36,644 bases of DNA from Prevotellaceae bacterium UBA6858 (GCA_002451695.1 DKDC01000005.1:13076-49719); one strand, 5' to 3'; positions 25,341-34,419 are shown, counted from the first letter of the stretch. Notes: generated by a model not told the origin, from the letters alone. Translations and numbers: made by a program.

Positions 25341-25403
25341 TTATGTCCGATGTGGGAAAAATTATATCATACATAATTCAAACTACATCGGACATAGTTT
25401 TCA
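25341..25403 (-). repeat. 21-bp-module array, copy R7
   Basis: Three modules at 25341, 25362 and 25383 in the 453-nt convergent gap 25101-25553. Cores 1 and 3 (TATGTCCGATGTG and TACATCGGACATA) are inverted copies matching at 12 of 13 positions, both with C-G where other copies have T-A. The spacer order indicates reverse orientation; the flank is not well kept. I see nothing recognisable in 25404-25553. Confidence 0.82.
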
Positions 25404-25553
25404 CAAGATTTCAAGTCTTGCCTTTCTTTCTTATAAAGCAGTGGCGCACAACATAATGCCAATCACAAAGAACATACGGAGAATACAGCGTGGCGGCACC
25501 GCTCCAAGCCGTAAGGCGATAGTACAAAATTTTACGGCAAGGAAAATGTGCCG

Positions 25554-26369
25554 CTATTCACCGCCCCATTGCGGCACAATGTCACGGTCGTAAAACGCCA
25601 TATCGGCGACATTGCCGCTGCTGCAGCCGCGCACCCCGACCAGTTGCCCGCGCCTGTTGTACGTGCGCACCTTGTGCGGCTTGCCGCCCTTGTATGCCGT
25701 TTCGGCAATGAGCCGGTTGTTGCAGTAGAGCAAGTCAGCACGGTTGGCATCATCCTTTTCCGTGTTCACGAGCCTTACGAAAAATCCGAAGCACCCGCCG
25801 TCGATGTCGCTTTTCCAAAACGGCCCCCACTCCCTTATAAAAATTTCCGCTTTGTATCCGCCGGGAACATAAACATCCCCCACCCTTAAAATCGCGCCGC
25901 CGCTGCCGCGCTCAACGCCGTAGCGCATATGCACATCCCGGCTCGCGAGTTTTTCACGCATTACGGCAAGCGCGTCTTCGCCGCCCTCCGAAAGCCTCTC
26001 ATATTCAGCATCGGCAAGAACGCCAATGTCGCACACCGCCTCCACCTTTCCGTCCGCGCCATAGTCGATGCGCCAGCCATACGCCCCGCCCATTTCGGAA
26101 GCCCCGCCCAGAATCAGGCGCAGGTTGCCGTTGGGCGAATAAAGGCGGTGGTGCTCGCTCGAAATCCCCGAAATGGCCGATGCGCACACATATCGGCTGC
26201 TGTCCGCGCCCCATACGGAAGTCGTCTGCACGCCGTACTTCTCCTCGTATTCATATATGCTTTCAGCATTCTTGGGGTCGTTACCCCAAACGTCCGCCCC
26301 GCGGGGCTTGTCAGTCCCACACCCGGCAAGCGCGACCGCAAGCGCGAATGCGATAATCGTAAGTCTCAT
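25554..26369 (-). CDS. lipoprotein of unknown function
   Basis: 271 residues. Lipoprotein signal with lipobox LAGC (Cys 17). The body is beta-rich and hydrophilic, with no family I recognise. Near the C terminus ETAYKGGKPHKVRTYNRRG followed by QLVG resembles a single MORN/YwqK-type repeat, but one unit is weak evidence. ATG 26369 is chosen because it starts directly at the signal peptide; ATG 26393 would overlap the -7 box. Divergent from dnaE. Confidence 0.72.
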   Translation of the reverse strand: MRLTIIAFALAVALAGCGTDKPRGADVWGNDPKNAESIYEYEEKYGVQTTSVWGADSSRYVCASAISGISSEHHRLYSPNGNLRLILGGASEMGGAYGWRIDYGADGKVEAVCDIGVLADAEYERLSEGGEDALAVMREKLASRDVHMRYGVERGSGGAILRVGDVYVPGGYKAEIFIREWGPFWKSDIDGGCFGFFVRLVNTEKDDANRADLLYCNNRLIAETAYKGGKPHKVRTYNRRGQLVGVRGCSSGNVADMAFYDRDIVPQWGGE

Positions 26370-26390
26370 CACGCAAAGTTTTATTCGCGG

Positions 26391-26398
26391 CAAATTTA
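26391..26398 (-). promoter_or_regulatory. -7 box for the lipoprotein gene
   Basis: TAAATTTG on the minus strand, about 22 nt upstream of ATG 26369. Confidence 0.5.
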
Positions 26399-26432
26399 AC
26401 GCTTTTGAAATTCACGGAACGTAAAAAAACCT

Positions 26433-26440
26433 TACCTTTG
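26433..26440 (+). promoter_or_regulatory. -7 box for the dnaE operon
   Basis: TACCTTTG ends 1 nt before an in-frame ATG at 26442. A transcript would start at or after that ATG, which favours the ATG at 26481 as the real dnaE start. Confidence 0.5.
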
Positions 26441-26480
26441 TATGGCAAGCAAAAAGAAACCCATACGTCTTTTAAGAACA

Positions 26481-29400
26481 ATGCAGGATTACGTACATCT
26501 ACACGTCCACACCCAATACTCGCTCCTTGACGGGCAGTCGAAGATACCCAACATCGTAAACAAGGCGATAGCCGACGGAATGCGCGGCATGGCGATAACC
26601 GACCACGGCAACATGATGGGCGTGAAGGAACTCGCCGACTTCGTGGGGGGGCTGAAAGGAAAGGCAAAGAAAAAGCTCGCCGAGCTTGAAGGAGAACTCG
26701 AGGGCGCAAGCCCGGAACGCAAAAAGGAGATAGAGGGCGAAATGGGGAAGCAACGCCGCACATTGGCGTTCAAGCCCATATTCGGCTGCGAGATGTATGT
26801 GGCGCACAACAAAAAGGAGGACAAGGTCAAGGAGAACGGCGACGCCTCGGGCTACCACCTGATTGTGCTCGCGAAAAACTTCAACGGCTACAAGAACCTC
26901 ATAAAGCTCGTGTCGCGCGCGTGGGTTGACGGACTTTACTACAAGCCGCGCACCGACCGCGCCGACCTTGAGAAGTATCACGAAGACCTTATAGTGACCT
27001 CGGCCTGCATTGCCGGCGAAGTGCCTGCGAAAATACTCAAGGGCGACATCGCCGGCGCACGCGAGGCTGTCGAATGGTACAAGCGGGTGTTCGGGGCCGA
27101 CTACTATCTGGAGCTTCAGCGGCACGAGGTGAAAGACCCGCACATCCTTGCCAACCGCGAGGCTTTCCCGCTGCAGCAAAAGGCGAATGCCGAGCTCGTG
27201 AAGCTCGCCAGGGAATACGGCATAAAGCTTGTATGCACCAACGACTGCCACTTTGAGAACCAGGAGACGGCCGAAGCCCACGACCACCTGCTGTGCCTCG
27301 CCACGGGCAAGGACCTTGACGACCCCAACCGCATGAGGTACTCCAAGCAGGAGTGGTTCAAGACCCGCGAGGAGATGAACGAGGTTTTCGCCGACATGCC
27401 CGAAGCCCTGTCGAACACCTGCGAGGTGTGCGACAAGGTGAGCGAATACAGCATCGACCACGGGCCTATCATGCCTTTCTTCCCCATTCCCGAAGATTTC
27501 GGCACAGAAGAGCAGTGGAGGGCGAAAATAAGCGAGGAGCAACTTTACAAGGAGTTCACAAGCGACGAGAACGGCGAAAACCCGCTGCCCAAGAACCAAG
27601 CCGACAAGGTTATAGAGCGTCTTGGGGGATTCGACAAAATATACCGCATAAAGTTCGAGGCAGACTATCTTGCAAAGCTCGCATACGACGGCGCGAAGGA
27701 ACGCTACGGCGACCCCGTGCCGCAGGATGTGGCGGAACACATAAAGTTCGAGCTTCACGTGATGAAGACCATGGGCTTTCCCGGCTACTTCCTCATAGTG
27801 CAGGATTTCATAAACGCGGCGCGCAAGGAACTCGGCGTAATCGTCGGCCCGGGGCGCGGCTCGGCGGCAGGCTCCGTGGTGGCGTACTGTCTGGGAATAA
27901 CGAAAATCGACCCGCTGAAGTATGACTTGCTGTTTGAGCGTTTCCTGAACCCCGACCGCGTGAACCTGCCCGATATTGACACCGACTTCGACGACGACGG
28001 GCGCGGAAAGGTGCTGCGCTGGGTGATGGACAAATACGGGCATGAAAACTGCGCCCACATCATAACCTACGCCACAATGGCCACGAAGAACTCCATAAAG
28101 GACGTGGCGCGTGTGGAAAAACTGCCGCTTCAGGAAGCCAACGCGCTGTGCAAGGCAATCCCCGACCGTCTGCCCGACGGCATGAAGATGAACCTTACGA
28201 ATGCCATCAAATGCACGGAAGAGCTGAGGCTTGCCGAAGCCTCGCCCGACGACAGGAAAAGCAACACAATCAAATACGCGAAAATGCTGGAGGGCACGAT
28301 ACGCGGCACCGGCATTCACGCTTGCGGCTTCATTATATGCCGTAACCCCATAAGCGACTGGGTGCCCGTTTGCACGGCTGACGACCCCGACTTTCCCGGA
28401 GTCAAGACCGCCGTTACGCAATACGACGGACACGTAATCGAATCTACGGGGCTGATAAAAATGGACTTCCTCGGACTGAAAACCCTTTCGGAGCTAAAGG
28501 AAGCCTGCAAGGTTGTGAAGCAGACCACAGGCGACGTGGTGGATCTCGACAACATTCCCATTGACGACAGCAAGACATACGAGCTATATCAGGCGGGGCG
28601 AACGGTAGGCACGTTCCAGTTCGAGTCGGCGGGAATGCAGAAATACCTGCGCGAGCTTCACCCCACGGTGTTCGAGGACCTGATAGCCATGAACGCCCTC
28701 TACCGCCCGGGACCTATGGACTATATCCCGGAGTTCATACGCAGGAAAAAAGATCCGTCGCTCATAACCTACGACATCCCCTGCATGGAGAAATACCTGA
28801 AAGACACCTACGGCATCACGGTGTATCAGGAGCAGGTGATGCTCCTTTCGCGCCAGCTCGCCAACTTCACCCGGGGCGAAAGCGACGCGCTGCGAAAGGC
28901 AATGGGAAAGAAAAAGAAGAAGATCGTGGATGAAATGAAGCCGAAGTTCCTCAGGCAGGGCGCGGCAAACGGACACGACGTGAAGATTCTCGAAAAGATA
29001 TGGGGCGACTGGGAAAAATTCGCGTCCTACGCCTTCAACAAGTCCCACGCAACGTGCTACTCATGGGTGGCGTACCAAACAGCCTACATGAAAGCCCACT
29101 ACCCGTCGGAATACATGGCGGCTTTGATGACTCGCAGGTTCAGCGACATCGGCGAGATAACAAAGCTAATGGAGGAATGCCAAAAGATGAAAATCTCCAC
29201 GCTTGGCCCCGATGTGAACGAGAGCTACATAGAGTTCGGCGTAAACAAGAAAGGCGAGATACGCTTCGGGCTTTCGGCAATCAAGGGCATGGGCGGCGCG
29301 GCGGCAAAGGCAATTGTCGATGAGCGGAAGGAGAACGGGCCGTACAAGGACATTTACGATTTTGTGGAAAGGGTGAACACGAACGCCGTAAACCGAAAGG

Positions 29401-30281
29401 CGATGGAGTGCCTTGCAATCAGCGGGGCTTTCGACGGCTTCGGGATAGACCGCGAGGCATATCTTGCCCCCTGCAACGACCGCGCCACGTTCATGGAGGT
29501 TCTTATGCGCTACGGCGCAAACGTGCAGCAGGAAAAAGCCGAAGTGCAAAACTCGCTGTTTGACGATGTGGGCGGAATTGAAGTCCCGCGCCCGCTGCCG
29601 CCAGCAAACTACGACAAATGGAGCAACATAAAACGGCTGGAAAAGGAGCGCGAACTTGTGGGGATATACATCTCGGGGCATCCGCTCGACCCCTACGCCG
29701 TGATAATGGAGCAGCTTTGCAACACGCCGTTCTCAAAACTTTCAAACCCTGCGGAACTCAAGGGGAGACCCCTTGTACTCGGGGGGATGGTTACCGGAGT
29801 GCGCGTGGGAATGACCAAAAAAGGAAACCCGTACGGAATAGTGCAATTCGAGGACTTTGAGGGGGCTGGCGAAATTGCATTGTTCGGGAAAAACTGGGCG
29901 CAATGGCAAAACTACCTCAAGGAAGGCTATCCCGTGCTTATACACGCCGCCGTTGAGCCGAGGCGTTTCAACCCGAATATGTTCGACGTGAACGTAAGGA
30001 ACATTGAATACCTCGCCGACGTAAAGACTTCGGGAATAGCCGAAATACAGATCAGCTCCCTGGCCACAACCCTCGACATAATGGAAACAAAGGAACTTAT
30101 TGCCCTTGTTGACCAAAATCCGGGCAACACGAGGATCACGTTCTCCTTCTCCGCCCCGGGAAGGTTCAGAAACATAAAGGTGAGGGCGATGAACAGGAAA
30201 GTGAACATCAACCGCCCTTTCATCGACTTCCTTAAGCAAAGTTCCGCATTCAAAACCTACACCCTGATACAAAAAGACTGA
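26481..30281 (+). CDS. dnaE: DNA polymerase III alpha subunit
   Basis: 1266 residues; replicative polymerase. The N-terminal PHP domain begins YVHLHVHTQYSLLDG. The catalytic palm has PDIDTDFDDDGR with D498 and D500, and GPGRGSAAGSVVAYCLGI lies just before it. Helix-hairpin-helix and OB-fold regions follow (RFGLSAIKGMG; PLVLGGMVTGVRVGMTKKG), then a C-terminal tail. A lysine/glutamate-rich insert sits in the PHP domain (about residues 55-95). The length suits Bacteroidetes DnaE. Start 26481 is preferred over 26442 because most DnaE proteins begin a few residues before HLHVHT and because of the promoter position. radA starts one base after its stop. Confidence 0.95.
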   Translation: MQDYVHLHVHTQYSLLDGQSKIPNIVNKAIADGMRGMAITDHGNMMGVKELADFVGGLKGKAKKKLAELEGELEGASPERKKEIEGEMGKQRRTLAFKPIFGCEMYVAHNKKEDKVKENGDASGYHLIVLAKNFNGYKNLIKLVSRAWVDGLYYKPRTDRADLEKYHEDLIVTSACIAGEVPAKILKGDIAGAREAVEWYKRVFGADYYLELQRHEVKDPHILANREAFPLQQKANAELVKLAREYGIKLVCTNDCHFENQETAEAHDHLLCLATGKDLDDPNRMRYSKQEWFKTREEMNEVFADMPEALSNTCEVCDKVSEYSIDHGPIMPFFPIPEDFGTEEQWRAKISEEQLYKEFTSDENGENPLPKNQADKVIERLGGFDKIYRIKFEADYLAKLAYDGAKERYGDPVPQDVAEHIKFELHVMKTMGFPGYFLIVQDFINAARKELGVIVGPGRGSAAGSVVAYCLGITKIDPLKYDLLFERFLNPDRVNLPDIDTDFDDDGRGKVLRWVMDKYGHENCAHIITYATMATKNSIKDVARVEKLPLQEANALCKAIPDRLPDGMKMNLTNAIKCTEELRLAEASPDDRKSNTIKYAKMLEGTIRGTGIHACGFIICRNPISDWVPVCTADDPDFPGVKTAVTQYDGHVIESTGLIKMDFLGLKTLSELKEACKVVKQTTGDVVDLDNIPIDDSKTYELYQAGRTVGTFQFESAGMQKYLRELHPTVFEDLIAMNALYRPGPMDYIPEFIRRKKDPSLITYDIPCMEKYLKDTYGITVYQEQVMLLSRQLANFTRGESDALRKAMGKKKKKIVDEMKPKFLRQGAANGHDVKILEKIWGDWEKFASYAFNKSHATCYSWVAYQTAYMKAHYPSEYMAALMTRRFSDIGEITKLMEECQKMKISTLGPDVNESYIEFGVNKKGEIRFGLSAIKGMGGAAAKAIVDERKENGPYKDIYDFVERVNTNAVNRKAMECLAISGAFDGFGIDREAYLAPCNDRATFMEVLMRYGANVQQEKAEVQNSLFDDVGGIEVPRPLPPANYDKWSNIKRLEKERELVGIYISGHPLDPYAVIMEQLCNTPFSKLSNPAELKGRPLVLGGMVTGVRVGMTKKGNPYGIVQFEDFEGAGEIALFGKNWAQWQNYLKEGYPVLIHAAVEPRRFNPNMFDVNVRNIEYLADVKTSGIAEIQISSLATTLDIMETKELIALVDQNPGNTRITFSFSAPGRFRNIKVRAMNRKVNINRPFIDFLKQSSAFKTYTLIQKD

Positions 30282-30282
30282 C

Positions 30283-31665
30283 ATGGCAAAGAGCAAAACG
30301 GCATACGTGTGCGACAACTGCGGCTACGACAGCGTGAAGTGGCTCGGCAAATGCCCCTCGTGCGGGGCGTGGAACTCCTTCAAGGAGATAAGCGTTGCGC
30401 CTGAACAGGCCGCGACAGCGAGAAGCGGCGTTTCGGCAATAGCGAAAGTGGCGGAAAAACGCGCACACCCCGTGAGGCTTTCGCAAGTCAGGGCTTCGGG
30501 GGAGAAAAGGACAGACACCCACGACACGGAACTCAACCGCGTTCTCGGCGGAGGCATCGTGCCGGGTTCGCTGATACTTCTCGGCGGAGAGCCGGGCATC
30601 GGAAAATCAACGCTGATGCTGCAAACCGTGATGAGGATGCCCGAAAAAAGGGTGCTCTACGTAAGCGGCGAGGAAAGCGAACGGCAAATAAAGCTGCGCG
30701 CCGAACGCATTGAAAACGCCACGGCAGACATTCTCGTTGTGTGCGAAACCTCGTTGGAGGGCATCTTCCGCGAAATTGCCGAAACCGCTCCCGATCTTGT
30801 TGTGATAGACTCCATACAGACCCTCGAGACAGAAACTTGCGACAGTGCGCCGGGCAGCCTCACCCAAGTGCGCGAATGCGCCTCGGCACTGCTGAAGTTC
30901 GCAAAGCAGAGCGCAGTGCCGGTGTTCCTCATCGGACACATAACCAAGGAGGGCGTGATTGCCGGGCCCAAGGTGCTGGAACACATTGTTGACGTGGTTT
31001 TGCAGTTCGAGGGCGACCGCCATTACCTTTACCGCATACTGCGAGGGATAAAAAACCGCTTCGGAAGCACAAGCGAACTGGGCATATACGAAATGCGCCA
31101 TGAAGGGCTGCGCGGGGTGGAGAACCCTTCGGAGCTGCTGCTCACGCAAGACAACGCCGGACTTAGCGGGGTGGCGATTGCGGCAACTATCGAGGGCGTG
31201 CGCCCGCTGCTCATCGAAACCCAGGCATTGGTAAGCACTGCGGCGTATGGCGTTCCCCAGCGTTCGGCAACCGGTTTCGACACCCGCAGGATGAACATGC
31301 TGCTCGCCGTGCTCGAAAAGCGCGTGGGCTTCAAGCTCACGCAAAAAGACGTGTTCCTCAACCTTGCCGGCGGCATTAGGGTTACAGACCCCGCGCTCGA
31401 CCTCTCGGTGATTGCCGCCATACTGTCGAGCAACGTGGACACGCCCATTTCGCGCGAGGTTTGCATGGCGGGCGAAGTGGGTCTTAGCGGGGAGATACGC
31501 CCTGTGGCGAGAATTGAGCAGAGAATGTCAGAAGCCGCCAAACTCGGCTTCAAGCGCATGCTTGTTCCGAGACACAACGCAAGGGGACGCGGCAAAATTA
31601 ACAACGACATAGAAATCGTGAGCGTGGGAAAGGTGGAGGACGCTTTGCGCGAGCTTTTCGGCTGA
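30283..31665 (+). CDS. radA: DNA repair protein RadA
   Basis: 460 residues. Zinc finger C10-x2-C13-x10-C24-x2-C27 at the N terminus, Walker A GEPGIGKS at 102-109, the RadA-specific KNRFG motif at 257-261, and a Lon-protease-like C-terminal domain (GGIRVTDPALDLSVIAAILS). RadA is a DnaB-type helicase acting in recombination branch migration. The domain order is standard and no key residue is missing. It lies one base after dnaE, so the two are one transcript. Confidence 0.95.
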   Translation: MAKSKTAYVCDNCGYDSVKWLGKCPSCGAWNSFKEISVAPEQAATARSGVSAIAKVAEKRAHPVRLSQVRASGEKRTDTHDTELNRVLGGGIVPGSLILLGGEPGIGKSTLMLQTVMRMPEKRVLYVSGEESERQIKLRAERIENATADILVVCETSLEGIFREIAETAPDLVVIDSIQTLETETCDSAPGSLTQVRECASALLKFAKQSAVPVFLIGHITKEGVIAGPKVLEHIVDVVLQFEGDRHYLYRILRGIKNRFGSTSELGIYEMRHEGLRGVENPSELLLTQDNAGLSGVAIAATIEGVRPLLIETQALVSTAAYGVPQRSATGFDTRRMNMLLAVLEKRVGFKLTQKDVFLNLAGGIRVTDPALDLSVIAAILSSNVDTPISREVCMAGEVGLSGEIRPVARIEQRMSEAAKLGFKRMLVPRHNARGRGKINNDIEIVSVGKVEDALRELFG

Positions 31666-31707
31666 ACGCAAACGCGCCGCCTTTCACGCACACCTCAATA
31701 TACAATA

Positions 31708-33351
31708 ATGTACAGTCTGAATTTAACACTCAACCCGCACGACGCCTCCGACAGCGGGCGCATAAAATTAGAGGCGGCCGGAATGCTCGGAATAGACGTG
31801 CGCACAATCTCAAGCCTGCGCATAAGGAAGCGCAGCATTGACGCACGCCAGAGAAACATAGCGGTGCACCTGTCGGCGGACGTTTATCTTGCCGGCGAGC
31901 AAGTGCCCGAAGAATACGACCACATAGAATACCGCCCCGTCGCAAACGCCCCCGAAGCCGTTGTCGTGGGGGCCGGCCCGGGCGGCCTGTTCGCCGCGTT
32001 GCGCCTCATAGAGCTTGGCGTGAAGCCCGTGGTTCTCGAACGCGGCAAGGACGTGCATACGCGAAAGCGCGACATAGCCCGCATACGCGAAACCCAGCGC
32101 GTTGACCCCGAAAGCAACTATTCGTTCGGTGAGGGCGGGGCAGGGGCTTATTCCGACGGAAAACTCTACACCCGCAGCAAGAAGCGCGGCAGCGTAAGCA
32201 AGATTCTTTCCGTTTTCTGCCAGCACGGGGCCGACACCGACATTCTTTCGTCCGCCCACCCGCATCTTGGCACAGACTGCCTGCCGCGCATTATCGAGAA
32301 TATGCGCAACACTATCACAGGCTGCGGCGGCGAGGTGCATTTTGAAACGAAAGCTACTGCCCTGCTCACCGGCTCCCAAGGCACGGTGTGCGGCGTCGCC
32401 GACGCTAACGGCAGGGAATACAAAGGTCCTGTGATACTTGCCACCGGGCATTCGGCGCGCGATGTTTACAGAATGCTGCACAATGATGGTCTTATGCTCG
32501 AAATGAAAGGCATGGCCGTGGGAGTGAGGCTCGAACACCAAAGTTTTACAATCGACTGTATGCAATACCACTCGCGCAACGGCAAGGGGAACTGGCTGCC
32601 CTCGGCGGAATATTCCATGGCCGCACAAGTGGAGGGGCGAGGCGTTTACAGTTTCTGCATGTGTCCGGGCGGATTTGTTGTGCCTGCGGCAACAGGCGGT
32701 GAGCAGATAGTTGTGAACGGCATGAGCCCCAAAAACCGTGGCTCAAAATGGAGCAATTCGGGCATGGTGGTCGAGCTGAGGCAGGAAGACCTTGCCGATG
32801 TGTCGATTGGGGCTGTGATGAAAACGGCGATGGGCGATGAGAAATTCGCCGTCTCGCACAGCGACTGGAAAGACCCCGGCAATCCCCTGCGCATGATGTA
32901 TTTCCAGGAGGCACTTGAGCGCGAATGCTGGTTGCAGGGCAACCGCAGCCAGACAGCCCCGGCACAGCGCATGGGCGACTTCGTGAACCGCAAGCTCAGC
33001 TTCGACCTCCCGCAATCGTCATACGCCCCCGGGCTTATCTCGTCGCCGCTGCATTTTTGGATGCCCTCGTTCATTTACGCCCGCCTTGCCGAAGGGTTCA
33101 GGATTTTCGGCGCAAGGCACAAGGGCTTCCTATCGAAAGAGGCAACCGTGATAGGAGTGGAGACGCGGACATCCTCGCCCGTGAGAATCACACGCGACAA
33201 CTCCACCTTGCAGCACGTTTCGCGTCCCGGACTGTTCCCGTGCGGCGAGGGCGCGGGCTATGCCGGAGGCATTGTCTCGGCGGCAATCGACGGGGAACGC
33301 TGCGCCGAGGCGGCGGCATCCTACATTGCGGAACACAAAGGCGGGGCATAG
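31708..33351 (+). CDS. FAD-dependent oxidoreductase of the COG2509 type
   Basis: 547 residues. An N-terminal small domain (about 1-75, with RIRKRSIDARQRNIAVHL) precedes the FAD-binding Rossmann motif VVVGAGPGGLFAALRLIELG (about 85-104). NYSFGEGGAGAYSDGKLYTR, LATGHSARDVYRML and the C-terminal PCGEGAGYAGGIVSAAIDG, which contacts FAD, are typical of these uncharacterised dehydrogenase-like flavoproteins. No signal peptide, so cytoplasmic. The substrate is not known. It lies 42 nt after radA, and probably shares the dnaE-radA transcript. Confidence 0.88.
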   Translation: MYSLNLTLNPHDASDSGRIKLEAAGMLGIDVRTISSLRIRKRSIDARQRNIAVHLSADVYLAGEQVPEEYDHIEYRPVANAPEAVVVGAGPGGLFAALRLIELGVKPVVLERGKDVHTRKRDIARIRETQRVDPESNYSFGEGGAGAYSDGKLYTRSKKRGSVSKILSVFCQHGADTDILSSAHPHLGTDCLPRIIENMRNTITGCGGEVHFETKATALLTGSQGTVCGVADANGREYKGPVILATGHSARDVYRMLHNDGLMLEMKGMAVGVRLEHQSFTIDCMQYHSRNGKGNWLPSAEYSMAAQVEGRGVYSFCMCPGGFVVPAATGGEQIVVNGMSPKNRGSKWSNSGMVVELRQEDLADVSIGAVMKTAMGDEKFAVSHSDWKDPGNPLRMMYFQEALERECWLQGNRSQTAPAQRMGDFVNRKLSFDLPQSSYAPGLISSPLHFWMPSFIYARLAEGFRIFGARHKGFLSKEATVIGVETRTSSPVRITRDNSTLQHVSRPGLFPCGEGAGYAGGIVSAAIDGERCAEAAASYIAEHKGGA

Positions 33352-33452
33352 CGCCGCCATTACCGCGAAAAAACAAGGAAACGGCGGATTTTTTACGCAA
33401 CCCGCTGATTTCCCTCCATTTGCCCCCATTTTGAGAATTTCTTGCAAGCAAC

Positions 33453-33565
33453 TGTTTCCCAGGGGGTTAAAAGTGCGCAAAAAAGGTCTGATGTAGTCTG
33501 GATTATGTCTGATATAATTTTTCCTACATCAGACATAGTTTTTCCTATATCCCATGCAGTTTTTT
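33453..33565 (+). repeat. 21-bp-module array, copy R8
   Basis: Forward copy in the 387-nt convergent gap 33352-33738. Degenerate flank, AAAAAAGG, core GTCTGATGTA, spacer GTCTGGAT, then modules at 33503, 33524 and 33545. Cores 2 and 3 (TATGTCTGATATA, TACATCAGACATA) are inverted copies, 12 of 13, followed by GTTTTTCC. The GC-rich hairpin H3 follows at 33588. Confidence 0.9.
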
Positions 33566-33587
33566 CGGCTTGGGGTTTGCGCCATTC

Positions 33588-33638
33588 GTAGGGGCGTATT
33601 GCATACGCCCCTACAGCGGTGCAATTCGTTAATCATTC
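33588..33638. repeat. GC-rich hairpin repeat, copy H3 (longest)
   Basis: GTAGGGGCGTAT, loop TGC, ATACGCCCCTAC: perfect 12-bp stem at 33588-33614. CTACAGCGGTGCAATT and TTAATCATT then follow, as at H1. Confidence 0.85.
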
Positions 33639-33675
33639 GTCATTTACACATTTGCGCTGCACAACAATGAATGCG

Positions 33676-33714
33676 AAAAGGGATTTCCGAAGCGTTACGC
33701 GTATCGGAAATCCC
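33676..33714 (-). terminator. rho-independent terminator of glyS / FKBP operon
   Basis: Minus strand: GGGATTTCCGA (33714-33704), 13-nt loop, TCGGAAATCCC (33690-33680), then TTTT. Perfect 11-bp stem, 24 nt past the stop. Confidence 0.88.
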
Positions 33715-33738
33715 CCTTATACGAAAGAATCTTTGCTT

Positions 33739-34419
33739 TTACTGCCAAACGCCCGGCGATGTGCCTTTGCGGTATATCTCCACAAGCTCCATTTCAAAGA
33801 CTATGGTGGAGTTCTTGGGTATCGAGCCGCTTGCCGTTGAGCCGTATGCGAGGTCGGCGGGGATTACAACCCTCCAACGATCGCCCCTGTGCATATACAG
33901 CAGCGCGGTGCCAACCCCGCGCACGAGTGCGCTCACGCAGAATGTGGACGGGGCCATTGTGGAACGGTCGAACACCTTGCTGTATTCCGAAGAGAAGCCG
34001 GAATGGTCAGCCACAAGCCCGTCCGGGTGCTTGGAGGTGGGGACGAGCAATGTGCGGTAGGCAATCCTCACGCTGTCGTTGGAATACGGCAAAACGCCGT
34101 CGTCAGCCCCGCGCTTCAATATCTCAACGGCAATGGAGTCCGTCTGCTTGTGGGCGGCGTCATTCTGGCGCGAATAGCACAAATACAGGCGGCGGTTGGA
34201 ATACTCCTGCCAGCGGTCGCCGTAAACGCGCCTTGCGTATGCTATCGAGTCGCCCGCAGTCTGCATTGCCTTCGAGAAGAAACTCTCGTTGCGCGGTTTC
34301 CAGTTGGCGTATTCGTTCTCCTCGCCGTCGTTCTCGGAACAGGAACACAGGGCAAGGCAGCAAACCGCGCACACAACAAGTGCGGATGCGCGAAATCTGA
34401 AATGTTCTGACAATATCAT
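33739..34419 (-). CDS. FKBP-type peptidyl-prolyl isomerase lipoprotein
   Basis: 226 residues. Lipoprotein signal (LALCSCSEN; Cys 25 or 27 lipidated), then a charged helical region (about 35-100) and a C-terminal FKBP domain: ALLYMHRGDRWRVVIPADLA, YGSTASGSIPKNSTIVFEME and LVEIY. The domain catalyses proline isomerisation in secreted proteins; here it would face the periplasm, anchored in a membrane. The expected tryptophan in the middle of the domain (RWRVVIP) is present. Its start is 16 nt after the glyS stop, so it is probably co-transcribed with glyS. Confidence 0.87.
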   Translation of the reverse strand: MILSEHFRFRASALVVCAVCCLALCSCSENDGEENEYANWKPRNESFFSKAMQTAGDSIAYARRVYGDRWQEYSNRRLYLCYSRQNDAAHKQTDSIAVEILKRGADDGVLPYSNDSVRIAYRTLLVPTSKHPDGLVADHSGFSSEYSKVFDRSTMAPSTFCVSALVRGVGTALLYMHRGDRWRVVIPADLAYGSTASGSIPKNSTIVFEMELVEIYRKGTSPGVWQ

